Made by a program: the position numbers and the translations under genes. A stretch of DNA of 43,797 bases. Source: Clostridia bacterium (GTDB lineage: Bacteria; Bacillota_A; Clostridia; Christensenellales; Aristaeellaceae). Positions within the stretch are counted from its first letter, which is position 1. Each line of letters starts with the position of its first letter. The DNA lies in the NCBI GenBank assembly GCA_017397695.1, contig JAFQIF010000107.1, positions 1-43,797 of the forward strand, read 5' to 3'. The notes under the pieces are model-generated. The model was not told the origin of the DNA. It worked only from the letters and a program-made list of their open reading frames with translations, and did not search any database. This document shows positions 1 through 7,445 of this stretch, in pieces.

Positions 1-1
1 G

Positions 2-220
2 CACGAGACCGAGGAGCTGATGGAAAACATCTCCAAGATCCGCGATAAGTTCAAGATCGCCATCCTGCTCATCGAGCATGACATGAACCTGGTCATGGGC
101 ATCTGCGAAGGCATCTGCGTGCTCAACTATGGCCGCATCATCGCCAAGGGCACCGCGGAAGAGATTCAGAACAACCCGGTCGTCATCGAAGCGTATCTGG
201 GCAAGCAGAAGGAGGGCTAA
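2..220 (+). CDS. livG: Branched-chain amino acid ABC transporter ATPase LivG (C-terminal part)
   Basis: The reading frame is open from the first bases of the window, so only the last 72 residues are present. They contain the H-loop region (LLIEHDM) and the typical LivG ending in which GRIIAKGTAEEI precedes a short tail. LivG is one of two cytoplasmic ATPases powering the LivHMGF importer for leucine, isoleucine, valine or related amino acids. The next gene, livF, starts 3 bases after the stop, which is the standard order and spacing of this operon. Walker A, the signature motif and Walker B lie outside the window. The assignment rests on the tail and on livF next door. A different hydrophobic amino acid or amide substrate is possible. 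Confidence 0.85.
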   Translation, partial: HETEELMENISKIRDKFKIAILLIEHDMNLVMGICEGICVLNYGRIIAKGTAEEIQNNPVVIEAYLGKQKEG

Positions 221-223
221 GCG

Positions 224-928
224 ATGAGCATGCTGAAAGTTGAGGATCTGCACGTTTATTACGGCAGCATCCATGCCATCAAGGGCGTTTCCTTCGAGGT
301 CAACGAGGGCGAAATCGTGACCCTGATCGGCGCGAACGGCGCCGGCAAGTCCACCACGCTCAACACTGTTGCCGGCCTGATGAAGCCGCGCCACGGCCAT
401 ATCTCCTTCGAAGGTAAGGAAATCGCCGGCACCCCGGCCAGCAAGATCGTGCCGCACGGCATGGCGTTGTGTCCGGAAGGCCGCCGCGTCTTCCAGCAGA
501 TGACCGTGCGCGAGAACCTGGAGATGGGCGGCTACACCCGTCCCGCCGGCGAAATCGCCGCATCTCTGGACGACGTGTTCACCCGCTTCCCGCGCCTCAA
601 AGAGCGCCACAGGCAGATCGCCGGTACACTCTCCGGCGGCGAACAGCAGATGCTGGCCATGGGCCGCGCGCTCATGAGCAAGCCGAAGCTGCTGATGCTC
701 GACGAGCCGTCCATGGGCCTTGCCCCGATCCTCGTTGAACAGATCTTTGACATCATCGGTGAGCTCAATCGTGCAGGCACCACCATCCTGCTGGTCGAGC
801 AGAACGCACAGATGGCGCTCTCCATCGCCAACCGCGCCTACGTTCTGGAAACAGGCAACATCGTCAAGGAAGGCGACGCACACCTGCTCATGAACGACGA
901 CGACGTGCGCAAGGCTTATCTGGGTTAA
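224..928 (+). CDS. livF: Branched-chain amino acid ABC transporter ATPase LivF
   Basis: A complete 234-residue ATPase, the usual LivF length. Walker A is GANGAGKST at residues 36-44, the ABC signature is LSGGEQQML near residue 138, Walker B is LLMLDEPS, and the H-loop is LLVEQN, the Gln-containing form typical of LivF. It pairs with LivG on the cytoplasmic side of the LivHM permease to drive uptake of branched-chain or related amino acids. The ATG has AAGGAGGG just upstream, inside the end of livG, so the two genes are translationally coupled. It is the last gene of its operon: an intergenic repeat and a strong hairpin terminator follow. The substrate is inferred from the family only. Confidence 0.93.
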   Translation: MSMLKVEDLHVYYGSIHAIKGVSFEVNEGEIVTLIGANGAGKSTTLNTVAGLMKPRHGHISFEGKEIAGTPASKIVPHGMALCPEGRRVFQQMTVRENLEMGGYTRPAGEIAASLDDVFTRFPRLKERHRQIAGTLSGGEQQMLAMGRALMSKPKLLMLDEPSMGLAPILVEQIFDIIGELNRAGTTILLVEQNAQMALSIANRAYVLETGNIVKEGDAHLLMNDDDVRKAYLG

Positions 929-932
929 GGGA

Positions 933-1012
933 GAACGTTAGGGCTGCCGCCCTAAAACCCGCACGAGGACATTGTCCCCGAACCCCTGCTTCCGCTTCGC
1001 AGCGGTTTAAAG
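933..1012 (+). repeat. Dispersed two-hairpin intergenic repeat, copy 1
   Basis: Copy 1 of the repeat family. Hairpin 1 is TAGGGC-TGCC-GCCCTA at 939-954 and hairpin 2 is GGAC-ATT-GTCC at 967-977. The tail CGAACCCCTGCTTCCGCTTCGCAGCGG leads into TTTAAAGC. It lies between livF and its terminator, so it should be transcribed as the 3' untranslated end of the liv mRNA. Confidence 0.8.
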
Positions 1013-1023
1013 CAACATCGCAC

Positions 1024-1053
1024 AAGAACCGGACATTTGTCCGGTTCTTTTTT
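1024..1053 (+). terminator. Intrinsic terminator of the liv operon
   Basis: A perfect 11-bp stem, AAGAACCGGAC (1024-1034) with GTCCGGTTCTT (1039-1049), a short ATTT loop, and a run of T residues. It lies about 95 bases past the livF stop. Confidence 0.93.
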
Positions 1054-1118
1054 GTATCGTTAGGCAGGATCAGGAAGGAAACCTATTTAAGTCGGTCGAA
1101 ATGTCTAAACAGATTTTC

Positions 1119-1143
1119 GCATATGCCGTGCGATGGCATATGC
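1119..1143. promoter_or_regulatory. Inverted repeat upstream of the GntP permease gene
   Basis: Perfect 9-bp arms GCATATGCC (1119-1127) and GGCATATGC (1135-1143) around a 7-base spacer, about 90 bases before the permease start. It has no T-run, so it is not a terminator. It could be an operator for a sugar-acid regulator or an mRNA hairpin. I did not find a convincing sigma-A promoter in 1054-1233, so the relation to the start of transcription is unknown. The rest of this 305-base gap holds repeat copy 1 and the liv terminator. Confidence 0.5.
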
Positions 1144-1233
1144 ACGCTACTGCTTTCCTTCGACTGCGATCAGAGAGGAGGATACGATCGCTCCGCTGCA
1201 TGATTGACAACTGAATTAAGGAGGTACGAAACT

Positions 1234-2601
1234 ATGTTATCCGGAATGGCATTGATTATTTTCTTCATCCTCATGGTCATCGTCATGATCGTGGCGATCT
1301 CCAAGTATAAGATTCACCCGTTCCTGTCCATCATGGGCGTTTCGCTGCTGCTGGCACTGTTCGCGCTGCCGCTTGCCGATATCCCCAACACCATCGGCGC
1401 TGGCTTCTCCGGCACGTTCTCCTCGCTGGGCATCGTCATCATTCTCGGTGCGATGATCGGCTTCTTCCTTGAAAAGACCGGCGCTGCACTGACCATGGCT
1501 GATTGGGTAGTACGCAGGGTCGGCGACAAGCATCCGGACGTCGCCATCCTTCTCATGGGCTGGATTGTATCCATTCCGGTCTTCTGCGATTCCGGCTACG
1601 TAATCCTTAACCCGATCCGCAAGGCCATGATCAAGAAGACAGGCGTCTCTGCCACCGCCATGGCTGTCGCGCTGAGTGTCGGCCTGTATACCTCTCACGT
1701 CTTCATCCCGCCGACGCCGGGCCCCATCGCCGCAGCGCAGAGCCTGGGTCTGGAGAGCAACATGCTGCTGGTTATCGGCGTTGGCGTGCTCGTCTCCATC
1801 CCTGTGCTCATCGCAGGCTATCTGTTTGCCAAGGCAATCGGTTCGAAGGTGCATTCCACGGACGACAACGATGCGACCGCCAAGTCCTATGACGAGCTGA
1901 AGGCCGAGTTCGGCCAGCTTCCGAAAACCGCTATATCTTTCGCGCCGATCATCGTGCCCATCATTCTGATGGCGATCAAGTCCATCGTGGATATGGCCGG
2001 CATGGGTGGCTTCTTTGGCGATCTGCTCAAGTTCCTGGGCACCCCGATCATCGCGCTGGCCGTCGGCCTGATCATCTCCATCTTCACCCTGTTCTCCGCG
2101 GGCAAGGGCGACGAGTTCTATGATCTGGCCAACGAAACCCTTAAAACTGTCGGCCCGATCCTGTTCGTCACCGCTGCAGGCGGCGTGCTGGGCAAGGTCA
2201 TCTCCAACGCAGGAATCGTAGCCTATATCACAGAGAATGCGCCGGGCCTGCAGAGCATCGGCATTTTCTTCCCGTTCCTCATCGCTGCGATCCTCAAGAC
2301 CGCGCAGGGCTCTTCCACCGTCGCCATCACCACGACGGCTGGTATCATGGGCATGTATTCCGCCGAAGGCAGCCTCATGGCCGCGCTGGGTCTTACCACG
2401 CCGCTGACCGCCGCACTCACTGTCATGGCCATCGGCGCCGGCGCGATGACTGTCTCCCACGCAAACGACTCCTACTTCTGGGTCGTCACCAATTTCGGCG
2501 GCCTCAAGGCGGAAGACGGCTACAAGACCCAGACCCTGTGCACGCTGGTCATGGGCGTGGTCGCCATCGTCTTCATCTGGCTCGTCACCCTGATCTTCTG
2601 A
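1234..2601 (+). CDS. GntP-family permease (gluconate/glycerate-type H+ symporter)
   Basis: A 455-residue very hydrophobic protein with about 12-14 membrane segments, the usual GntP family length. Family motifs include GFFLEKTGAALTMADW near residue 80, IPVFCDSGYVILNP near 110, and HVFIPPTPGP near 150. GntP proteins import gluconate, related sugar acids or small hydroxy acids with protons. The next gene is a glycerate 2-kinase, so D-glycerate or a precursor such as a tartronate or glucarate-derived acid is a reasonable substrate, but this is inferred from context. The start is the ATG at 1234, with AAGGAGG at 1218-1224. An in-frame TTG at 1204 would overlap that site and is less likely. A hairpin with a T-run separates it from the kinase gene. 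Confidence 0.9.
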   Translation: MLSGMALIIFFILMVIVMIVAISKYKIHPFLSIMGVSLLLALFALPLADIPNTIGAGFSGTFSSLGIVIILGAMIGFFLEKTGAALTMADWVVRRVGDKHPDVAILLMGWIVSIPVFCDSGYVILNPIRKAMIKKTGVSATAMAVALSVGLYTSHVFIPPTPGPIAAAQSLGLESNMLLVIGVGVLVSIPVLIAGYLFAKAIGSKVHSTDDNDATAKSYDELKAEFGQLPKTAISFAPIIVPIILMAIKSIVDMAGMGGFFGDLLKFLGTPIIALAVGLIISIFTLFSAGKGDEFYDLANETLKTVGPILFVTAAGGVLGKVISNAGIVAYITENAPGLQSIGIFFPFLIAAILKTAQGSSTVAITTTAGIMGMYSAEGSLMAALGLTTPLTAALTVMAIGAGAMTVSHANDSYFWVVTNFGGLKAEDGYKTQTLCTLVMGVVAIVFIWLVTLIF

Positions 2602-2619
2602 TCTTTCATTTCGCATGGC

Positions 2620-2646
2620 ACCGGCGGCCTCCCCGCCGGTCTTTTT
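2620..2646 (+). terminator. Hairpin terminator between permease and glycerate kinase
   Basis: Stem ACCGGCGG (2620-2627) with CCGCCGGT (2633-2640), loop CCTCC, followed by CTTTTT. It ends just before the AGGAGG ribosome binding site of the kinase gene, so it probably reduces rather than abolishes transcription into the kinase. Confidence 0.75.
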
Positions 2647-2660
2647 CAAAAGGAGGTCCT

Positions 2661-3908
2661 ATGTCTCAGATCATTTCCGATGCTCAGCGGATCATTGCCG
2701 ATTCCATCGCCGCCGTTCTGCCTGACGCTGCCGTGCAGCGCGCGCTTGAGGGCCGTGTATTTCCGCGCGGTGTAACGCTGGTATCCATCGGCAAAGCCGC
2801 CTGGCGCATGGCTGCAGCTGCGCATGCTGTACTCGGCGGGCAGATCAATCGCGGCATCGTGATCACCAAATATGAACACAGCGAAGGTCCGATCGGCTGT
2901 CTGGAAATTGTCGAGGCTGGTCATCCCGTACCGGATATGAGCGGCGTCGCCGGAGCACGGCGTGCGCTGGAGCTTGTGCGCGGCCTGAGCTGCGAAGATA
3001 CGGTGCTCTTCCTCGTCTCAGGCGGCGGCAGCGCGCTCTTTGAGCTCCCGCTGGACGGCTGCAGCCTGGATGATATTGCCGATCTCACCCGTCAGCTGCT
3101 CGCCTGCGGCGCAGACATCACAGAGATCAACTGCCTTCGAAAGCATCTCTCCGCCGTCAAGGGCGGCCGTTTCGCCCAGGCCTGTGCGCCTGCCAATGTG
3201 CTCAGCGTCATCCTTTCCGACGTGCTTGGCGATCCGCTCGACGCCATTGCCTCCGGCCCTGCCGTACCGGACAGCTCCACCTGCGAGGACGCCGCACGCA
3301 TCATCGCCAAGTATGGTCTGCGCATCGCCGATCATCTCAAACCGCTGCTCGCCACAGAAACGCCCAAAGCGCTCTCTGGCGTCACCACGCTGATTACGGG
3401 CAATGTCACCGCACTGTGCTCAGCGGCAGCCGAAGGCGCCCGAGCGCTGGGCTATACGCCGCTCGTGCTCACCACCACGCTTGCCTGCGAAGCACGCGAG
3501 GCCGGTTCCATGCTCGCCTCCATCGCCCAGGAAATCCGTCGCAGCGCCAGTCCGCTGAGCGCCCCCTGCGCGGTCATCATGGGCGGCGAAACGGTCGTGC
3601 ATCTGCACGGCAAGGGTAAGGGCGGCCGCAATCAGGAACTTGCGCTCGCCGCAGCGCCAGGCATCGCCGATCTGAAGGACGTCTGCGTGTTCTCCCTGGG
3701 CAGCGACGGCACCGACGGACCGACGGACGCTGCAGGCGGCATCGTCACCGGCGAATTTGCCGCCGCGTGTAAGGCCGCGGGCCTGTCCATCGATTCCGCG
3801 ATGCAAAACAATGATGCGTATCCGCTCCTCAAAGCCATGGATGCGCTGATCATGACCGGGCCGACGGGAACAAATGTCAATGATGTATCCGTGCTGCTGT
3901 GCCGCTGA
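2661..3908 (+). CDS. Glycerate 2-kinase (DUF4147/MOFRL family)
   Basis: A 415-residue kinase of the MOFRL type that phosphorylates D-glycerate to 2-phosphoglycerate with ATP, feeding it into lower glycolysis. Family motifs run in the expected order: LVSGGGSAL near residue 115, LRKHLSAVKGG near 155, SDVLGDPLDAIASGP near 190, MGGETVVHLHGKGKGGRNQE near 310, GSDGTDGPTDAAGG near 350, and GPTGTNVNDV at the C terminus. The ATG at 2661 has AGGAGG 4 bases upstream, and an upstream in-frame extension overlapping the permease gene is not needed. It follows the GntP permease, and together they look like an uptake-and-activation pair for glycerate or an acid degraded to it. The phosphorylated position (2- versus 3-) is taken from the family. 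Confidence 0.92.
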   Translation: MSQIISDAQRIIADSIAAVLPDAAVQRALEGRVFPRGVTLVSIGKAAWRMAAAAHAVLGGQINRGIVITKYEHSEGPIGCLEIVEAGHPVPDMSGVAGARRALELVRGLSCEDTVLFLVSGGGSALFELPLDGCSLDDIADLTRQLLACGADITEINCLRKHLSAVKGGRFAQACAPANVLSVILSDVLGDPLDAIASGPAVPDSSTCEDAARIIAKYGLRIADHLKPLLATETPKALSGVTTLITGNVTALCSAAAEGARALGYTPLVLTTTLACEAREAGSMLASIAQEIRRSASPLSAPCAVIMGGETVVHLHGKGKGGRNQELALAAAPGIADLKDVCVFSLGSDGTDGPTDAAGGIVTGEFAAACKAAGLSIDSAMQNNDAYPLLKAMDALIMTGPTGTNVNDVSVLLCR

Positions 3909-4004
3909 TTGTCAAACGCAGCCATCATCTTTCCCGCTTTTGATTTGCATTTGCTCTGAGTTTTCTCTGTGCCCGCCGCGCGTATTTTGCGCAATTCCCT
4001 GAAA

Positions 4005-4050
4005 AACAAAAAAGCCTCCGACGGATTGATCTGCCGGAGGCTTTTCTGCT
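4005..4050. terminator. Bidirectional terminator between convergent genes
   Basis: Stem AAAAGCCTCCG (4010-4020) with CGGAGGCTTTT (4035-4045) and A-rich/T-rich flanks on both sides. It can end transcripts from the glycerate kinase gene (plus) and from the DUF1508 gene (minus), whose stop codon is at 4054. Confidence 0.9.
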
Positions 4051-4053
4051 GTA

Positions 4054-4425
4054 TTAATCCTCTTCAACGATTGGCGCGCCCGCCGCATTTTTCCTGATGC
4101 TCTCGATCCCATTCAGGCATGCAGCCTTCGTGGTATAGCCCTCGCTGGCCGCAATCTGTTGGCCGTTGGTGGCCTTCAGCCGGAAGCGGAATTCGCCCCG
4201 CTTATCCGCATATACCTCAAACTTCGGATTCTTCGCCTTTGCAAAGCTCTCTTCGGTCTGATCCTCGACAGCCGCCGCAGCAGCGTTCTTCATCACGCTC
4301 TTGATGCCTGCCCTGCAGGCTGCCTTCGCCCTATATACTTCGCTGGTCGCGATTACTTCACCGTTGCCAGCCTTCATATCAAACTTGACGCCGGAGGGCA
4401 CAGTCCTGATCACAAACTTTCCCAT
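4054..4425 (-). CDS. DUF1508 (YegP-type) protein with two tandem domains
   Basis: A 123-residue protein made of two copies of the DUF1508 fold. The first copy covers about residues 1-48 (KFDMKAGNGEVIATSEVY, then an alanine-rich GIKSVMKNA end) and the second residues 67-115 (FRFRLKATNGQQIAASEGY, then GIESIRKNA). The repeated pattern of polar beta strands, NG-x2-IA-S-E and a closing helix matches YegP of Escherichia coli, also a tandem duplication. The biochemical role of the family is not established. It stands alone, with a shared terminator downstream and about 100 bases before the next minus-strand gene. No signal peptide is present, so it is expected to be cytoplasmic. Confidence 0.88.
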   Translation of the reverse strand: MGKFVIRTVPSGVKFDMKAGNGEVIATSEVYRAKAACRAGIKSVMKNAAAAAVEDQTEESFAKAKNPKFEVYADKRGEFRFRLKATNGQQIAASEGYTTKAACLNGIESIRKNAAGAPIVEED

Positions 4426-4526
4426 AGAATTCGCCCCTGTTCTCTTGCGGCCCGCCTGATGGCACAGTGCCGTATTTCATTTGCTGCAATCAGTATATCA
4501 CCATTTTTCTTCCCCAGCAACGGCTT

Positions 4527-5171
4527 TCATCGCATCCACACCGCCTTTTCCGGGTTCACGCGCTCCCCGCCGCGCTGCGCTTCCATGTGCAGATGTGTCC
4601 CCAGCTCTGCTTCACAGGGAATCTCCTTCAGCAATGTTCCCAGCGACTGGCCGCGCCTTACGCGTTGTCCTTCATATACCAGGCAGGTTTCCATTCCGGC
4701 ATACACCACCTGTGTTCCGTCCTCCAGCCTGATACGTACCCTCCAGCCCCACATCTCATCCCAGGCACTCCGCTCCACATCGCCATCCGCGCAGGCCATG
4801 ATGCTCTCTCCTGCCTCGCCTGCGATGTCGGCAGCTGCATGCACCTGCCAACAGCCAAGCGCCGCCCAATACACCGACTCGCGCGCATCATAGCCGCGTA
4901 TCACATCGCCGCTTACCGGCCATTTCCCGCCCGTCAGCGCCACAGGCCTCAGTGTGGCAATCGTCGGCAGCGGCGTCACAAACATGGTTGCTACAGGCGT
5001 AATGGTCATCTGCGTCTCCGGCGCCCCTGCCGCCGTCTGCACGCCTTTCTCCTGCCTGATCGCGTGTGTATACATCGCGCATCCGATCACGATCGCCAGC
5101 ACGCTCAGCATCGTTACCAGATAGGCATACTCCGTCATCCATGCCTTGATTCTGCGCCATATCTTCCCCAT
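4527..5171 (-). CDS. Membrane-anchored M23/LytM-domain protein, SpoIIQ-like
   Basis: A 214-residue protein with a short basic N terminus, one membrane helix at about residues 16-36, a linker, and a C-terminal M23 (LytM) domain from about residue 85. The metal-site pattern HAAAD (H-x3-D) and the second pair HLH in GTHLHMEA are present. The usual catalytic His of the Y-x-HL strand is replaced (VVYAGM). That combination of an N-terminal anchor, a short length and a changed Y-x-HL motif resembles SpoIIQ, the forespore protein of the engulfment channel, but a vegetative cell-wall role is equally open. The start is the ATG at 5171 with GGAGG at 5180-5184. An in-frame GTG at 5186 would overlap that site. 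Confidence 0.8.
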   Translation of the reverse strand: MGKIWRRIKAWMTEYAYLVTMLSVLAIVIGCAMYTHAIRQEKGVQTAAGAPETQMTITPVATMFVTPLPTIATLRPVALTGGKWPVSGDVIRGYDARESVYWAALGCWQVHAAADIAGEAGESIMACADGDVERSAWDEMWGWRVRIRLEDGTQVVYAGMETCLVYEGQRVRRGQSLGTLLKEIPCEAELGTHLHMEAQRGGERVNPEKAVWMR

Positions 5172-5221
5172 TTTCTTCGCCTCCACAGCCGCAGTATGAT
5201 CGGAAAAACATGGAAATATGC

Positions 5222-5253
5222 AGAAAAAGACCCTCTCACATGAGAAGGTCTTT
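5222..5253 (-). terminator. Terminator after the degenerate metallo-beta-lactamase gene
   Basis: Read on the minus strand, AAAGACC-T-TCTCA pairs with TGAGA-G-GGTCTTT (one mismatch) and is followed by TTTTTC. It lies directly after the stop codon at 5257. Confidence 0.85.
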
Positions 5254-5256
5254 GCT

Positions 5257-6297
5257 TCATTCTTTGATACGTATGTTCTGTCCGTCAGAGATCAGCGTCA
5301 TTACGCCATGCTCTTTCATGGTATACGTCTGCGCACCCTCGCGCGTCAGCCGCACTCGCACGCTGTTGGCAGGCTCCTTCCCTGTCATCAGCGCATACAC
5401 GGGCGACACGGCGCTGACAAACTCCGTACAGGTCGCCTCGTCGCTGCCGCCTTGCGCGCAAATCAACGCATCGGCATCCAGATTGATGCGCGAAGCGATC
5501 ATTTCCCGCTCTGCGCCAGCTGTAATGCTGCCCATAATCAGCACGGACGTGCTGCCGTAATCCACGCGCACGGACAAGCCGTCGTCGCGTTCGTCGGTAT
5601 GTACCCTGCGCGCCGGGCCTATCACAGTCACCTTCGCGCGCCCGAGCATGAAAGACAGCCCCTGCTGCGGCACAATCGCCTGAATGCTGCTGTTTTTCTG
5701 CGCCTGTACCACCATGCGGTTATAGGCCGTTCCCTTCGTCTGGCAATCCTGAAAGAGCAGATACTGCGGTGCCATCAGCGTGATTGCCAGTGGAATACCG
5801 CCGATCTGCGTCTGATCGCTGCTCATGGCCACGACAGCATTGAGATGCTTCACCCCGCACAGCAGCAGCTGGCCCGTAATCGCCGCGCCTATTCCGCTGC
5901 CGCCGCCAAGGAGCATCGTATATCCATCCGCGCAAACGAGCACAGCTTCGCCCTCACCAGCGCGCAGCGTCTTTACCGTCAGCCCCGTGGGGCTCACGCC
6001 ATATGCCCATCCGGGCAGCTTTACACCCTGTACGGCGCCACTCAGGTCCGGCAGGCTGATGCGATCCAGCCCATCAGGCAGCCTGATTTCCGGAAGCTCC
6101 AGGCTGTCCAGCCCCTGTATGCCCTCCAGCGACAGGCTCGGCGCGCCAGTTTCGGGATCATTCTTCACAAAGCCAAGCACACACGCACCCACAAACAGGA
6201 TTGCGCACAACCCCAGCAGCAATATGATCCTCGTCAGGCAGCCGCCCATACAGCCGCGCCTGCGCTTTTTTACGTGCGATCGTTCCTCGCGCGCCAT
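5257..6297 (-). CDS. Membrane-anchored ComEC-type metallo-beta-lactamase-fold protein lacking its metal ligands
   Basis: A 346-residue protein with a basic N terminus, one membrane helix (about residues 22-42), a linker of about 60 residues, and an extracellular domain from about residue 100. That domain follows the soluble metallo-beta-lactamase part of ComEC/Rec2: GEGEAVLV stands for GQGDAxLI, MLLGGG (128-133) for the LIDGG strand, MSSDQTQIGG (158-167) for the S-H-x-D-x-D-H-x-GG motif, LIMGS (253-257) for LLTGD, and AQGGS (281-285) for the HHGS motif. Every strand is recognisable but the metal-binding His and most of the Asp residues are gone, so it is probably not a hydrolase. It starts 2 bases after the threonine aldolase stop and shares its operon. 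A binding or structural role is my inference. Confidence 0.75.
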   Translation of the reverse strand: MAREERSHVKKRRRGCMGGCLTRIILLLGLCAILFVGACVLGFVKNDPETGAPSLSLEGIQGLDSLELPEIRLPDGLDRISLPDLSGAVQGVKLPGWAYGVSPTGLTVKTLRAGEGEAVLVCADGYTMLLGGGSGIGAAITGQLLLCGVKHLNAVVAMSSDQTQIGGIPLAITLMAPQYLLFQDCQTKGTAYNRMVVQAQKNSSIQAIVPQQGLSFMLGRAKVTVIGPARRVHTDERDDGLSVRVDYGSTSVLIMGSITAGAEREMIASRINLDADALICAQGGSDEATCTEFVSAVSPVYALMTGKEPANSVRVRLTREGAQTYTMKEHGVMTLISDGQNIRIKE

Positions 6298-6299
6298 GC

Positions 6300-7328
6300 T
6301 TACAGCGCCTCCATGATACCCGCCAGCGCCTTCGCATCCTCTTCAGTCGTCGCCCAGCTGGTCACAAAGCGGATCGCCACATTCGCATCATCCACATCGC
6401 CCCAGTGCTCAAACTCAATCTTTTCGGCAAGCATGTTCTCCTGCTCGCGCGTGATCACCGGGAACACCTGGTTCGTGGTCGTGCGGATAAACTGCTTCAC
6501 GCCGCCGCGCTCCATGCCTGCGCGGATGATATCAGCCATCGCGTTCGCGTGGCGCGCCCAGGCAAAGTAATCGTCATTTTCCAGCGCCGCCAGAAACATC
6601 ACGCCGCACAGGCGGCCCTTGGCGATCATGCCGCCGCGGTTCTTGATCATGAAGCGGAAGTCCTTCTGCAGCTTCTCATTCACAATCACCAGCGCCTCAC
6701 CAAAAAGCAAGCCGTTCTTCGTGCCGCCGATATAGAACGCGTCGCACAGCGCAGCCATATCCTGAAGCGTCGCAGTCGCCTCGCCTGCCATAAGCGCGCT
6801 GCCCAGACGTGCGCCGTCGGCATAGAGAATCAGGTCGTTCCTGTCGCAGACCTCGCGCAGGGCCTTCAGCTCTTCCAGGCTGTACACCGTGCCAATCTCC
6901 GTCGGCTGGGAGATATACACCACGCGCGGATGAACCATGTGCTCGTCCGTATGCGCATTCACAACAGCCTGTACGCCCTCAGGCAGCACCTTGCCATCCT
7001 TGGACGCAGCAATGCAGACCTTATGGCCGCTGCCTTCGATGGTTCCGGTCTCGTGCACGTTGATATGACCAGTCTCCGCCGCGATCGCCGCCTCATACGG
7101 GCGCATGAACGCGCTCAGGGATACCATGTTCGCACTCGTACCGCCAACCATCATGTGCACATCTGCCTCCGGCTTGCCGCACTTCTCGCGAATCAGCGCC
7201 GCAGCCTTCAGGCTGTACTCGTCCAGACCATAGCCACAGGTGTGCTCCATGTTGGTTTCAAGCAGCTTCTGCATCACAATCGGATGCGCGCCCTCGCCGT
7301 AATCATTCCTGAAAAAAAGCTTGTTCAT
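6300..7328 (-). CDS. ltaE: Low-specificity L-threonine aldolase
   Basis: A 342-residue PLP enzyme of the threonine aldolase/beta-eliminating lyase family. It cleaves L-threonine or L-allo-threonine to glycine and acetaldehyde, or related beta-hydroxy amino acids, in the cytoplasm. The likely PLP lysine is K204 in GGTKNGLLFGE. The cofactor-ring contacts DGARLGSAL (D171, R174) and HETGTIEG (H92) are present, as is the N-terminal NDYGEGAHP pattern. Length is normal. AAGGAGG sits 7 bases before the ATG. The next gene downstream is the degenerate metallo-beta-lactamase protein, 2 bases away, and repeat copy 2 occupies the upstream leader. Confidence 0.93.
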   Translation of the reverse strand: MNKLFFRNDYGEGAHPIVMQKLLETNMEHTCGYGLDEYSLKAAALIREKCGKPEADVHMMVGGTSANMVSLSAFMRPYEAAIAAETGHINVHETGTIEGSGHKVCIAASKDGKVLPEGVQAVVNAHTDEHMVHPRVVYISQPTEIGTVYSLEELKALREVCDRNDLILYADGARLGSALMAGEATATLQDMAALCDAFYIGGTKNGLLFGEALVIVNEKLQKDFRFMIKNRGGMIAKGRLCGVMFLAALENDDYFAWARHANAMADIIRAGMERGGVKQFIRTTTNQVFPVITREQENMLAEKIEFEHWGDVDDANVAIRFVTSWATTEEDAKALAGIMEAL

Positions 7329-7354
7329 GGGAACTCCTCCTTATTATCCAGGGG

Positions 7355-7438
7355 GGAAACGTCAGGACTGCCGCCCTGAAACCCGCTCGGGGACATTGCC
7401 CCCGAACCCCTTCTTTGCTTCGCGGCAGTCTAAAGCCG
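7355..7438 (+). repeat. Dispersed two-hairpin intergenic repeat, copy 2
   Basis: Starts with ACGTCAGGACTGCCGCCCTG (hairpin 1 imperfect), then CGGGGACATTGCCCCCG (hairpin 2), then AACCCCTTCTTTGCTTCGCGG and TCTAAAGC. It fills the gap between rlmA and ltaE, both transcribed on the minus strand, so relative to those mRNAs it is in antisense orientation. Confidence 0.8.
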
Positions 7439-7445
7439 CAATGCT

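Noticed and set aside
1204..1233. TTG start 30 bases upstream for the GntP permease
   Set aside because: The ribosome binding site AAGGAGG lies inside this extension and fits the ATG at 1234.
929..1233. Riboswitch upstream of the GntP permease
   Set aside because: Only a simple inverted repeat is visible, with no conserved riboswitch core and no terminator next to the start codon.
1237..2649. Long open frames antisense to the permease, pfkB-flanking, 15311-18046 (911 codons), 36363-39269 (968 codons) and others
   Set aside because: They are rich in His, Arg and Ala and lack family motifs. The opposite strand carries well-recognised genes, and long antisense frames are common at this GC and codon bias.
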